Under the pieces are notes generated by a model. That model was not told the DNA's origin and made no database searches. It saw nothing but the letters and a program-made list of their open reading frames with translations. Shown here piece after piece: positions 48,403-59,419 of a stretch of DNA of 64,000 nucleotides; position 1 is the stretch's first letter; each line of letters begins with the position of its first letter. The translations under genes and the position numbers were made by a program. The stretch covers positions 45,858,088-45,922,087 of the forward strand of contig NC_085873.1 of assembly GCF_034702125.1 (NCBI RefSeq). The letters are read 5' to 3'. The stretch is from Engraulis encrasicolus. Its lineage: Eukaryota; Chordata; Actinopteri; Clupeiformes; Engraulidae.

Positions 48403-48470
48403 GTGCAGAGGGAAGTGGCTCTTCATTGACCCCAGTCCAGATTTACATTGGAAATGTATAATTTCCTTAA

Positions 48471-48807
48471 AGGGACACTGTGTGAGATTTGTAGTTGTTT
48501 ATTTCCTTAATTCATATGGCAAATTCACTAATGTTACCTTTTTCATGAATACTTACCACCACCATCAAATTCTAAGTATTCATTATGACTGGAAAAAATG
48601 CACTTTTCATACATGAAAAGGGGGATCTTCTTCATAGTTGAATGTCCAAAAAATAGCCATTTTTAGCTAGACTCTACTTGGACCATACTAGGAAATATTT
48701 GTTTATTACTTAGTAAAATTTAATGTAAAGATCAAATTTGGCAATAGGCAGCCCAGTTTCAATGAGCAGCATAGTGGCAGTACCTTTTTTGACCATTTCC
48801 TGCATTG
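48471..48807 (+). mobile_element. piggyBac-like MITE copy, right end lost
   Basis: TTAA at 48467-48470, left end agggacactgtgtgag, body as at 45430; truncated after tttcctgca. Confidence 0.85.
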
Positions 48808-48952
48808 CTTTTATAGCTGATTATTTTATATTGCTATAAAAATATATTTGTTTTGACAATGAGTACAGGCATTTTTTTAACATTGCAATGTGCATTTGAC
48901 ACTTGACACTATTGGCACCTGGTACATGTGTAGCTACCTCAGCTGGAGATGG

Positions 48953-49098
<146 letters not shown>

Positions 49099-49499
49099 TG
49101 CACGCCGTGTGTGCGCTGACATCTGACCTCATGTGTGACGTATGGACAGCTGCTCAGTAGATGGCCCTGGAATTCAAATCTAGACTGGACGTTGCCATAT
49201 AAATGTCATAGACACAGGGTACCCTGGTCTGGGCATATACTGTACATGTTACACCACATGAGAGAGGTCTACTACACCATCCATACAGGTATGATCAATA
49301 CAGGATGAACTATTATGCTGGGAAATACACATTTTGCATGTAATTTAACATATATGAGCTGTTCAGGACACAGATCTTGAGGACATTAAGATGAACTTCA
49401 AGTGTTGTGGAATCTCACTGTGAAAAAAGTGATTTTCTGATCCAGATCTTTCCTGTATTTTAACGCAGAATTTTAAAAAATTGTTTTATAGGTATTACC

Positions 49500-50396
49500 A
49501 TGTCTACAGAGTTCGCATCGCCGAATGTCACCAACAACATCACTAGTGTGGTATTCGATCCATATTCCTGTACCGATAGGCCTGTTGGTTCTCTGGTCTG
49601 GTCCATATTCTGTGGGACTTCTGTATTGGTCGGTGTACCCGCTAGCTTTTGGCTACTGTGGGTGTTCGTCCAGAAGCACCGTAGTGGCTTGACTAACGAC
49701 GTCTTCATGTTTAACCTCACCATCATGGACCTGATCTTCAACATCCTCCTAATTCCCAACGTGGTAAACTATTACACTTGGCAGAATATTGAGCTATTCA
49801 TGGCACATTCATTCTTCGAATTGTTTGGTTTGTTTGGGCGACCCCTTGTTATGACGTGCATTTGCGTGGACTGCTACCTGGCCGTGATTCACCCCATTTC
49901 ATATATGAAGACCATGAAAAGGAGATACAAAATGGTGGTCTGCGCTTTGGTCTGGATCTTCACTCTAGTGTATGGTGCCTCAATACTATATGGGCTAGCC
50001 ACCATGCCTTCAACTGTAACCTCACTCCAATTTGTCATTCCTTACTTATTCTACCTCCTAATTATTGGACTCTGTGACTTTTTTGTCCTGTGTGCATTGA
50101 GAAAGCCTGATCCGTCTGGAAAAAACACCATCCATCCGCAGAAGCAGAAAGCTCAGCAGACCATCATCAACAGCTTGGTGATGAGCATCGTGGCCTATCT
50201 GCCTCCCCTCGTCTCAGGGGCCTTGCAGTCCCTGCGCCCCGTTAGCGCTGAGGTGTTCACGTGTGATATTTTTATTCCTTGTTTGATTGGAGCCTACCTT
50301 GGAAGTAACATCATGCCCATATTGTACTTGGACAATCTTGGCAAACTGAAAGGTATGTGGGCATGTATTAGAAACAAATGTGGAAATACTATATAA
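49500..50396 (+). CDS. Atypical class A GPCR, paralogue 2 (intronless coding region)
   Basis: 298 aa with seven hydrophobic segments at about 27-52, 66-90, 103-128, 145-167, 178-203, 226-248 and 260-284. N-glycosylation sites NVT and NIT lie at the N-terminus. Canonical residues kept: TM2 NLTIMD, TM4 VWIF, TM5 Pro (VIPYLFY). Changed: GVPAS in place of GN in TM1, VDCYLAVIHP in place of DRY, GSNIMPILYL in place of NPxxY, no CWxP in TM6 (VAYLPPLVS), and no TM3/ECL2 cysteine pair. N-terminal Cys (YSCTDRPVG) and pre-TM7 Cys (VFTCDIF) match the paralogues and could form the alternative disulphide. Shared LRKPDPSG...HPQKQ loop. The ATG lies nine bases after an acceptor-like tttatag, suggesting an upstream non-coding exon. 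Fully open; the best-preserved member. Confidence 0.85.
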   Translation: MSTEFASPNVTNNITSVVFDPYSCTDRPVGSLVWSIFCGTSVLVGVPASFWLLWVFVQKHRSGLTNDVFMFNLTIMDLIFNILLIPNVVNYYTWQNIELFMAHSFFELFGLFGRPLVMTCICVDCYLAVIHPISYMKTMKRRYKMVVCALVWIFTLVYGASILYGLATMPSTVTSLQFVIPYLFYLLIIGLCDFFVLCALRKPDPSGKNTIHPQKQKAQQTIINSLVMSIVAYLPPLVSGALQSLRPVSAEVFTCDIFIPCLIGAYLGSNIMPILYLDNLGKLKGMWACIRNKCGNTI

Positions 50397-50659
50397 ATTG
50401 CTTGTTGTTATTCACCCTACCCTGGAAGTAATTCTATGTAATGTGTTATGCCTATGTTTTACTTAACACGGACCAACTGAAAAATATGGGGAGATGTTTT
50501 GGACACAGAAATGCATATAATGTAGGCCTATACATTGACATTCAGAATGAACAAAACATAGCTATTTCATACCAGAAGGAGCCTTTAATTTTAATGTGAA
50601 TGATTGTATTGTATCTTAAAGGCCATCATTTCTTCAGCAGTTAAACACCGTCTTGACAG
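50397..50659. other. 3' flank of receptor 2
   Basis: AT-rich, with no further exon. 50397-50490 repeats a weak echo of the end of the receptor (accctggaagtaat, acggaccaactgaaa resemble the TM7 coding stretch), as if an old partial duplication. Confidence 0.4.
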
Positions 50660-50815
50660 TGAACAAAATTCAAAAGACACCGCACACTGCTTACTTCTAA
50701 AGAGCGAACCTGATGACGCACTGGGCAAAATGCGTTGTTTGCTCCGAAAAATAAATAAAATAATAATTAAGTAAGATAAAGTAAGCAGTGTGCGGTGTCT
50801 TTTGAATTTTGTTCA
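50660..50815. repeat. 36-bp inverted repeat enclosing a decayed hammerhead-like segment
   Basis: gaacaaaattcaaaagacac...gcttactt (50660-50696) and its reverse complement (50779-50815) are nearly perfect. Between them is gagcgaac-CTGATGA-cgca...tgcg-ttgtttgctc (about 50702-50745). It shows a stem I pair (gagcgaac/gtttgctc) and stem II pair (cgca/tgcg) around a CTGATGA box, but the GAAA box expected after tgcg is missing. An A-rich tail follows. Confidence 0.6.
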
Positions 50816-52139
50816 ATGATTCACCTTCTCCTGCCTCACACCTGCATTGCTGTGCATTGCTGAGGGCTTGTGCACAAGGACTCTCTTGAACTTTGACTGT
50901 CTTGACAGTGTTGTATTCATTGTGTATTGGATGTACAGGTATACTTTTACTGACATGATATGGTGTGTGCACTGGGGGGGCAACTGCTATTCCAACATAC
51001 CGCCATTCCGACATATGGCCATTCCGACAGTATTTGATTGCCATTACGAGCCATTACGAGTCATTTAAACATTGTTGCAAGTACATAAAAGTGTGTGAAC
51101 AACGTTCTAACTCTATTGACATTTGCAACAATGTTGCGACACGAGCGGAAAGTGGAGAGAGTGACAGCGCAATTGCAAGATTGATAAATTTGTCACGGTC
51201 CAAATACTAAAGGTAGGGTCTGAGATCTTTGAAAAACAGTTCCTGCAAACTGGAAAAATGGTTCCTGCAATAAAACTTCAATATCTGAATGGCGGTATGT
51301 AACCGTGTGTACTGTGTAATCGATAAGGTATATGACTGACATTCCTAAGCTTGTAAGAGTACAGAGAAAATAAATATGATTCCACATTTTAATTGTGTCT
51401 TACTTTGGCTGTGACAGGCACATTAGGCTGATGGAGAGCTTGTGTGCAACATTTTCAATATGTTACCCAAGATACAGTACATCATTCTAGAATTAATAAA
51501 TGCAACAAAGTGGGTTCAACTCCAGTTTCCAGTCAAATGGGCATGTTTTTTTAAAACAAACACTTTTACACTAGTTTTGAGTGGAACCAAAATGTTTCCT
51601 AAAAAAATAATAATTTAAACTCTTTAAGAGTCACTGTATATTGACACCTCATTTTTTAGTAGCAATGCAAGTCTATGGGGAACAAACAAAACATCATGAA
51701 ATGTAATTATAAACTACTTTAAAATTAATGCAAGATTCACCAGCGTGCAAAACAGCTATTAAATCCCGTCCTGATTTCACTTGTGGCTTGATGCTAATGC
51801 TGCCCATTTACTTCCAGTGATTATGCTAAGCTATGCTAATAATTCTGATCCAATAAATCGGAGTACTGAAAACACTTAGAAGAAAATGATATGCACATTC
51901 ATGAATAATGCTTGGAAATACAGCAAATATGTGAAAATCAAAAAAGGGTGGACTGTTCCTTTAACCTGTCTGTGATGAAATGGTTTTACACTTTTACGTT
52001 TACCACTAACAACAAAACTATCCCAGCAAAAGGGGTCAAAATATGTGAGATTTGGGCCCCACATGGGGCGAGGGCCCCACCTTGTTGGTGTGCTCCTATA
52101 GGAGAGGCCCCACGAAGGTAAATTGATGCAGTACACACA

Positions 52140-52174
<35 letters not shown>

Positions 52175-52180
52175 GCACGT

Positions 52181-52269
<89 letters not shown>

Positions 52270-53167
52270 CTGAGTTGGACCGTGGACCACAGGCAGGCTG
52301 ACCACTTAACAAGTGATGATAGGTATTATAACATTTATCATTGAGAAACAATGGCAAATTGCAAAATAAAAGGGAGAACCATCTACATGCATGACATGAC
52401 GAACACAAATGCATATACACCACCTACTGGACAAGTGAAGACACAGCAGGCTCATTTCGCCCCATACATGAGATGAGCTCATCCCCTCTAGCATCCCCTT
52501 CTAAACAATTTAGAAAAATGCACTATGTTACTTCCAGCCAGAAATAAATGACAAAGAAATCACAAAAGCTATCTCTTAGTAAATTATTATTATTTTGCAA
52601 CAAGAGCATACAAGCGCATAGGTGTATGGTAATTCCTAAATTAGGTGCTTATCATCTCCGTTCTTAACTTGAAAAAAAAACATGCTAATGAGAATGACAA
52701 AAACAAGTAGATCAAGGATATTTGAGGATCGACCTATAGTCCAGCCAGTGTTTTTGGAGAGGCAGTGTAATGAGTTTTAATACAATTCAATTCAGTAACT
52801 GAAATGAGACACAATTACTTTTACAAATCTTAAGTAATTTCCAAAGGGTCAACACTGCAACAATACACTCAGATTTGAAAGATGGAAAAAACAAGATTAC
52901 ACATTTGTAATGCAAATAATACCATGGTTTTGTTGTTGGTTGCAGCAGCTTTGTCCATTATGATTAGCCTCCTGATGTTGGCGGACATATTTACATGCAG
53001 TGCGCTTTTGCCATTTGTTTCTACCATGTAATGGACACCGCCTATCTCAAAGGCCTGCAGGTGTACTTGGGGTCAGGCCATGACGTCTGTTGTGTTTTCA
53101 TTCTTTTTTTCCAAACATCCATCTCCCTGATTAGCAATGGAAGTGCAGGAGAATAGATTGTTTAAGT
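50816..53167. other. Intergenic with one (CA)n tract
   Basis: No gene recognised. Short palindromic pieces around 50990-51060 and 51270-51300 (atggccattccgac; gaatggcggtatg) suggest a decayed MITE. (CA)n lies at 52138-52265. Confidence 0.45.
52138..52265. repeat. (CA)n microsatellite
   Basis: About 60 ca units interrupted once by a gcacgcacgtgc segment. Confidence 0.95.
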
Positions 53168-53422
53168 CAAGGGTGTCAAGCTCAAATTGAGCCCAAAATC
53201 AAAATCTGCTATGAAGTTGTGGGCCAAACTCAATATTTATTTTTCAAAACTAAAATTGTGTAAACACTAGAGATGTGCTGGATCCGGTTCCGGCAGGATA
53301 ATGGGGTTTTTCACAGGATCCGGGTCCGGCAACTGTAATTCACATTGGAAACTTTCTCGTTGGCCGAATAAAATGACTCCACAGGCCAGATTTGGCCCCC
53401 GGGCCTGAGTTTGACATCCCTG
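53168..53422. mobile_element. hAT MITE with nested fragment
   Basis: Ends caagggtgtcaagctca and ctgagtttgacatccctg, exact 8-bp duplication gtttaagt (53160-53167, 53423-53430). A fragment of the ggatccgg MITE family lies inside at about 53265-53335. Confidence 0.9.
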
Positions 53423-53570
53423 GTTTAAGTGAACAAGGCCCGAAACTAAGTGCAGACATAATAGAAGAATTCAACTCCTCTCTCAGTATGCTGCTACTAC
53501 ACGGCATTCCATATTATTATGCAAATGACCGTTTTTACTGATTTCTTAAGTAAAAAATAGTGCATTCGAA

Positions 53571-53665
53571 TCTTGCCCTTACCACTCCCTACACCTCCAT
53601 CCATGGCTGACGTGCCCTTGAGCAAGACACATAACCCAACATTGCTCCAGGGTCTTCAATGCAAA
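53571..53665 (+). mobile_element. SINE fragment (family of 29290-29528)
   Basis: Contains cactccctacacctccatcc, gtgcccttgagcaag and ttgctccaggg in plus orientation. Confidence 0.7.
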
Positions 53666-53669
53666 TTGA

Positions 53670-55360
53670 TTATGAGTCTCCACTTCACTGTGTAGAGCAA
53701 GGGTTACTGTAATAATCATTTGTCATTTGTTATAGGACGTTTTGCATAACATTTGCACTTAGGCAATTGCTGATATTAATATGGTGCCCAGTTAGTGATT
53801 CATGTTGGTGGTATCATTTGTTATTTGAGGTTATTGTTTATTTGTATTATCTATTTTTTTTATTATGTGTGTTTGTTTTTAAGAGTCAGGATTAAGAAAC
53901 CTGGCTCTTACCAGATCTGTGTAAAATTTGAAAATAGGAAATGCTTAAATACCATATCTTTTTAGAAACCTAGCACAATTTGTTTTGATTTAATCAATTT
54001 TGCAAGAGAGAGTAATAATGGTAATGAGATTATAAAGGTAAAATAACCCCTGTACAATTCTCAACAAAACACGTGATAAACTACTTTGGTATAATTGTAG
54101 GCCTAACTTTGTCTTGTGTAACAGTGACTAAAAGAAACGGAATATAATGATCAGTGTTTGTCAATATTTTGGGGGATTTAATGTGTCACTTTGTGTTTCT
54201 AAATTGTCAATGTGGAGTAACGACCAGTTGAGGAGCCACAGGAAATGACATCACACAGATGCACCCTGATTAGCATATCTGCTACATGACCAGTGGTGTA
54301 ATCTCTCTTGAAATGGGCTTAATTCAACATTTTCTGAGCATGGTCATGCGTGTTTATAGTTGCATGTCAAATACTACAACGGTAGGAAAACATTTACATT
54401 TTAAAATTCGTGTCAAAAAATTACGTAAGTATTCAATTTAAAAGCATGTTGGAAATCTCAACATCTAGATCACAAACTTTGATAGTTTTCAACTCCATCA
54501 ATAAAGTTTGAATGAAACTTTTGCCATGCCAAATGGTGCAACAACTCACACCATTTGACATACCCTATTACATTGTTATTACACTCCCTGTTACATATAG
54601 TGTGACTGTGAAATGTCAAATGTTGACCTAAACCTAAACTTTTACCAAAACCAACCTTTTTTATTGGTGGTGCACCATATAAAAATATCAACATACAATA
54701 CAAACGCTTGGATCAAACGGTAGGGCGCTGCGGTGCTAACCGGGCTGTGCCCTCCTAGTGACGCAACAGCTTCAGTGTTCCTACCAGTCAGGTCAAGAGC
54801 AATGCAAGTACTTTCTGAGTTCCCTCAAAATCGTGAACTCCTCCCACTTTGCAAACAATCATTAGCAAAGCAAGGGAGGCCGTTTTGTGTTTGGGAAATG
54901 GTCATTGTTATGCTCTTGGTCAGACCAAGTCTCGAAGTGATTTGAAAGTCGATGATAATCAGGCTACTGCGCCGCTAACCTGTTTCTCAAACAGAAAGCC
55001 AAAAGGAATATCTTAGTTTTGCTTCAAAACTATTACTCTTCGTTATATATTCTGCGTGTATTTCAATGTTTTTACGATTAAAAGTGGTACATAAAAAATT
55101 ACGTTGTACCTCCCGTCAGTGAGGGCTACCCCGATATGTGGTACATGAGAAAGACATATATGCCTAGGGAATATGGTGGATAGTTAATTTCTTCCTGGAA
55201 CGTTGCTACTCAGGTGGCGTGGGGGCCCGAAGCCATCGCATAGTTCGCTTGTGCCTCGGGCCGGCCCTGATTCCAGCCTACGCTGGTAAGGTACAGTAAG
55301 AGACGGGTGAAATATAATATAACATAACCTTCATCATAAAATATAGACAACATGTTCAAA
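53670..55360. other. Intergenic, no gene seen
   Basis: AT-rich. Near 55215-55275 (gcccgaagccatcg, cctcgggccggccctga) is one end of a hAT-type MITE without a recognised partner. Confidence 0.45.
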
Positions 55361-56806
55361 CAGGGCCGCTGACAGCTTTGGCTGGGCCCGGGACAAAAAT
55401 CTCTGATTGGGCCCCCCTTCCACCGACACAGACAACCCCCCCCCCCCCCCCCAAAAAAAAAAACCTAAACAATTTTACCATTCTGAAAACATAACATTGT
55501 TCTATCCATGCAGCCCAGCCTACATTTTTTTAAAGAAACAAAATAGATAGGATTCTCATTCCTATTAATAACAGAAGTGTAGCCTGAGTGTAATTTGGCA
55601 ATTTGAAGGCTTGCACATCAAAACTATGACTGAGAAGGAGTCACCGTTTGCTAAACTGACCTCAAGTGACGTGACAGAGAGCAAGTGAACAGGAACACAC
55701 AGAGTGTGCTGCTGTGCTCCCTCCCTCATCAAAGCCTCCCACAGCAGGAGTAGCCTAACACAGGAATATGTCAATTTACAGAAAACTATGCACAACGAAT
55801 CTACACTGTATTTCTCCTCACAAAGTTAACAGGTTGATCATTTGTTAGCATCTGTGCTAAGCGGAGATTTAGCAATAGCGTTGCATAGCGCTGTTTAAAA
55901 AGTTGGTTGTCCTTCTCCTGGCAAACGTGCGCCCGAGGCATTATCCCACACAACCAGAGATTATAATAGGCTAGGCCTACTCTTAGAATCTCTGGTATGA
56001 TTGTGTGGGCTCATATGCATTTTATTCTTAACTGACAGTCAGATTTGAAGCACAATGTTATTAAGCTGCTGTTCTGGTAAGGAAATAATACAATGTCCGT
56101 TTCCTATTGTGTTCATCCGTGTGCGCGTCCCTGCCTGAAACATTTGATTTGGAAACATATTTGCGGAGTAGGCTAATGCGCATATTCATAGATTCTATTA
56201 GATATAGGCGTAAGCAACACAGTATAATTAAGCCGTTGTAATCAAATTATTCAGTGCCCCCTCTCTGTCTGATTGATCTCCGTGTGTCTTGCTCACGGCC
56301 TCCTGTGTCAGTTAGGCTACTTGACGACGGGACTGGAAAAAGTTGCCCCGTGTCTTACCTGGATCTGCTGCACAGCTGCTTTTACTGCTGCATCACTGAG
56401 TCTTTTCTGAAATATTTATGTAGAGAACCCCTCAGGCTTTTGGCTTCTTCATCTCTTTTTCGCCTTTCTTTCCTTTTCAGCACTCCTGACTTGTGCATGT
56501 TGTTGACTAATTGGCTCGCGCACTGACCACTTATCGAATGATGTCGTCTTTTTTTCTAGAAAGACCAAACCATTTTGGAATAGGGGTGATAGGGGGTTAT
56601 TGGCCGTTTTTTTCAAGGGCAATGAAGGCAAATATCTACACGTCATTGTTTGAATGCAAATAAAGCACATTTCTTCCCTAAATCAACACATTTTTGAAGT
56701 GACCATATAATAATTAATCCCAACGTCATGGGGGCCCAGTTATGGGCCCCCCTAGTCCAGGGCCCGGGACAAAAAGCCCTTTTGTCCCCCCCTGTCGGCG
56801 GGGCTG
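55361..56806. mobile_element. Non-autonomous hAT element, 1446 bp
   Basis: Ends cagggccgctgacagc and gctgtcggcgg-type (cctgtcggcggggctg) with exact 8-bp duplication tgttcaaa (55353-55360, 56807-56814). Sub-terminal gggcccgggacaaaa occurs at both ends, in inverted positions. A C-run lies near 55436-55452. No transposase frame. Confidence 0.9.
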
Positions 56807-57094
56807 TGTTCAAATACTATGATATTTAAATATCAGTACATCACACATTGTTTACCAATACATTATGATCGATTTGAGCCATATTGGCCACTGCAAGCCT
56901 ATAGAATATACAAATTGTGCCTTATGTAGCTACAACCACTAACCTGGCTCCGGCCTGATCACATCTCTGCGAGCTGCACTCACTGGTCTGGGAGAGCAAC
57001 GTGTTGGATTTGTTTTCAGAGGCCATGGCTATATGAACCTTTGAAGTTGCAGGATGAAAAGCTTCCCAAATGAGGCTGTTGTGGATTTTGTGGA

Positions 57095-57605
57095 GCCACC
57101 CCGGGCATTTACTAAGCAGCAAGTAACAGTAGCCTACATCAGGCATTCCCAAACTTTACCATGACAAGGCCCCCCAGATACCGGTAGATTCTGCGCACCC
57201 AGTTTCACAACTCAATGAGGTTGATGCATTCCTTACAATTTTTCCATACAAATTATTCCATACAAATACTACAGATAGCATAGTAGCCTACATTGTAAAG
57301 AAGATTGTTTAGCTTATTTTTGTTTATGTTGGCTTCATAAGCTGTTCAATTTATTAAATTACTCATTTTATTTTGCTATATTTTTCCTGCCAACCTGCAG
57401 CAGCCCCCCTGGCTTCCCCTCGCGGCCCCCCAGGGGTCCCCGGCCCCCACTTTGAAAACCACTGGTCTACATCACCCCTGGCATTTACTAAGCAGCAAGT
57501 AACATCACATTATATCACCCCTGGCATTTACTAAGTAGCAAGTAACAGTACATTACATCACCCCTGCCATTTACTAAGCAGCAAGTAGGCCTAACAGTAC
57601 AATAC
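57095..57605. repeat. ~47-bp minisatellite split by a hAT MITE
   Basis: Four copies of cacccctggcatttactaagcag-caagtaacagta-type units at about 57098-57140, 57471-57510, 57515-57555 and 57560-57605. The first is separated from the rest by the MITE at 57142-57467. Confidence 0.85.
57142..57467. mobile_element. hAT MITE
   Basis: Ends caggcattcccaaacttt and ttgaaaaccactg, flanks gcctacat / gtctacat. Confidence 0.8.
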
Positions 57606-57818
57606 ATTAGTTTACAGAATTTTCACACAGTATTAACGTCAACATCTTCTTTGGTCTGTCTGTCTGAATGTCTAGCTGTCCACCCATTCATTCTACCACG
57701 GTAAATAATTCGTTCTTTCTACTTTCTATGTCTGCCTTTCTGTCTGTCAGTGCCTTGATTTCCTTCAGGAGCGAAAAAATACTCCATCTACTACTACTCT
57801 ACTGTCTGTCGTCCACAC

Positions 57819-58502
57819 CAGGGCCGTATTAATGCACAGGCTAGGTATGGCTGCAGCCTAGGGGCCCATACCAGCCAGGGGCCCCCTGATTGGCCAAAAA
57901 AGTGAAAACTACCAGAATTATGACAAAATGCAATATTGTAAAATTAATCTGTCGTGTTGAGTAAACAGTTGATTATCCTTAATTTCTAGCTCGTAATTAC
58001 AACACTACAAATTTGTCACCTTGCGGGGGCCCACCTACATGATCTCGAACGAATTGCGTCTCATTTATCACGCAAACCAAAACTGAAATTGCGTCGCATT
58101 TACGACGCATTCTCTTTACACACATGCGCAGTGGTCATGCAGGTCTCCGTGACAGGTTAGGTTTAGGGAAAGTTTTGGTCAGGGCACAAATTTAAAACTC
58201 AGAAACGTGGCCTTACTGACAGGTTAGGTTTAGGGATGGTTTTGGGAAGGGCACAGTTGTAAAACTATGAAATATTGCATTACTGACAGGTTAGGTTTAG
58301 GGATGGTTTTGGGAAGGGCACAGCTAGACCAATCAGAAGCTTCCTATGTGCTCTAGACAGCAGGGAATGCGTCGGAATATGTACGCAATCTTGGATGTTG
58401 GTTTGCGTGAGAAATGAGACGCAATTTTTCGAGATCAGGCTCGGCCCACACAGTAACATTCAGTCTAGGCCGGGGGCCCCAGGCCATCTTAATCCAGCCC
58501 TG
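57819..58502. mobile_element. hAT MITE overlapping the end of receptor 3
   Basis: Ends cagggccgtattaatgc and cttaatccagccctg, flanked by gtccacac (57811-57818) and ctccacgc (58503-58510), 6 of 8 equal. A second inverted-repeat element at 58041-58436 is nested inside. Its right terminus supplies the last codons and the stop of the receptor gene on the minus strand. Confidence 0.82.
58041..58436. mobile_element. Nested inverted-repeat element with 67-bp internal repeats
   Basis: Ends gatctcgaacgaattgcgtc and gacgcaatttttcgagatc are inverted, and the inner parts tcacgcaaaccaa / ttggtttgcgtga extend them to ~40 bp. The interior has two and a half direct copies of a 67-bp unit (acaggttaggtttaggga...ttttgg...agggcaca). 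Confidence 0.8.
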
Positions 58503-59373
58503 CTCCACGCCCACACCGTCTCAGGTCCCTAAATCTTCCCAGACTGTGCAGGTACATCAACGGCATGATCACGCTGGCCAGAGGAGGACCGCTGAGAACC
58601 GGTATAGTCACATGACAGTATATTTCCTGTTCAGTCAGGGACATGACAGGCGTGAAGACAAGCATCACCATTGGCGGCAGAAAGACCAGGACCGTCAACA
58701 TCAGGCTCTGTGTGATGGCCAACAGGGCCCTTTGCTTCTGCGGGTGGACGTCCGTCTTTCCGGAAGGATCCGGCTTCCTCAGGGCGCGCAGGATGGCGAC
58801 GTCGCAGGCCACTATGACCGGAAGAGTCAGGAAGTAGGGGATTGACAGGAGGACGTCTGGCATTTTTCCAATAAACACTGGAGAAGCCCACGCAATGGCC
58901 ACAGCCCAGGCCACTGTACACGTGACCAGTCTGTAGTGTGTGCGTGTCATCCGCATGTAGAATATCGGGTAGCACACAGCCATGCAGCAGTCCCAACAGA
59001 TGCAGGCCATTAACAAAGGCCGTCCCACCAAGTTGAGAACGTAGAAAAAATCCAGGCTCTTCCCTAACAGGCCATGCTTCAAGAGCAAGAAATTTTGTTG
59101 ATATGGAAGAAGTTGAATGGTGGCCAACACTTCCATGATGGTAAGGTTGAGCATGTAGATATCGTTGGAGGAGACACTACCACTGCGCTGCCTCTGGAAG
59201 AGCACCCACAGAAGCCAAAAACTTTCAGGCACACCCACTATGGCACAGGGGGAGGTCATGATAGCCGAAATGATGGGGCCTACAGGGCACTCTGAGCAGA
59301 AGATGTCAAAGTGCTCTGAGGTGTGGTTCATGGATTCATTAAGCCGAGAAATCAAGAGGTTCATCATGGTCAT
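58489..59373 (-). CDS. Atypical class A GPCR, paralogue 3 (intronless coding region)
   Basis: 294 aa from the ATG at 59371-59373 (MTMMNLLISRLNESMNHTS, two N-glycosylation sites). Seven hydrophobic segments and the family marks: N-terminal Cys (CSECPVGP), ICWDCCMAVCYP in place of DRY, VAWAVA with TM4 Trp, SIPYFLTLPVIVACDV, LRKPDPSGKTDVHPQKQRA, YCHVTIPV with the pre-TM7 Cys, and LASVIMPLMYLHSLG in place of NPxxY. TM2 has NLTIME, with Glu where class A receptors almost always have Asp. The final residues AGLD and the stop lie inside a hAT MITE end. The minus-strand sequence just before the ATG contains an acceptor-like ttatttcaaag. Divergent from receptors 1 and 2 but colinear with them throughout. 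Confidence 0.83.
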   Translation of the reverse strand: MTMMNLLISRLNESMNHTSEHFDIFCSECPVGPIISAIMTSPCAIVGVPESFWLLWVLFQRQRSGSVSSNDIYMLNLTIMEVLATIQLLPYQQNFLLLKHGLLGKSLDFFYVLNLVGRPLLMACICWDCCMAVCYPIFYMRMTRTHYRLVTCTVAWAVAIAWASPVFIGKMPDVLLSIPYFLTLPVIVACDVAILRALRKPDPSGKTDVHPQKQRALLAITQSLMLTVLVFLPPMVMLVFTPVMSLTEQEIYCHVTIPVLSGPPLASVIMPLMYLHSLGRFRDLRRCGRGAGLD

Positions 59374-59419
59374 GTGGTCCAACTTCAACGGTCCAACTTT
59401 GAAATAAAAGCAAGATTAT

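Noticed and set aside
57095..57605. CRISPR-like regular repeats
   Set aside because: Direct repeats are few and tandem without unique spacers, in a vertebrate nuclear genome.
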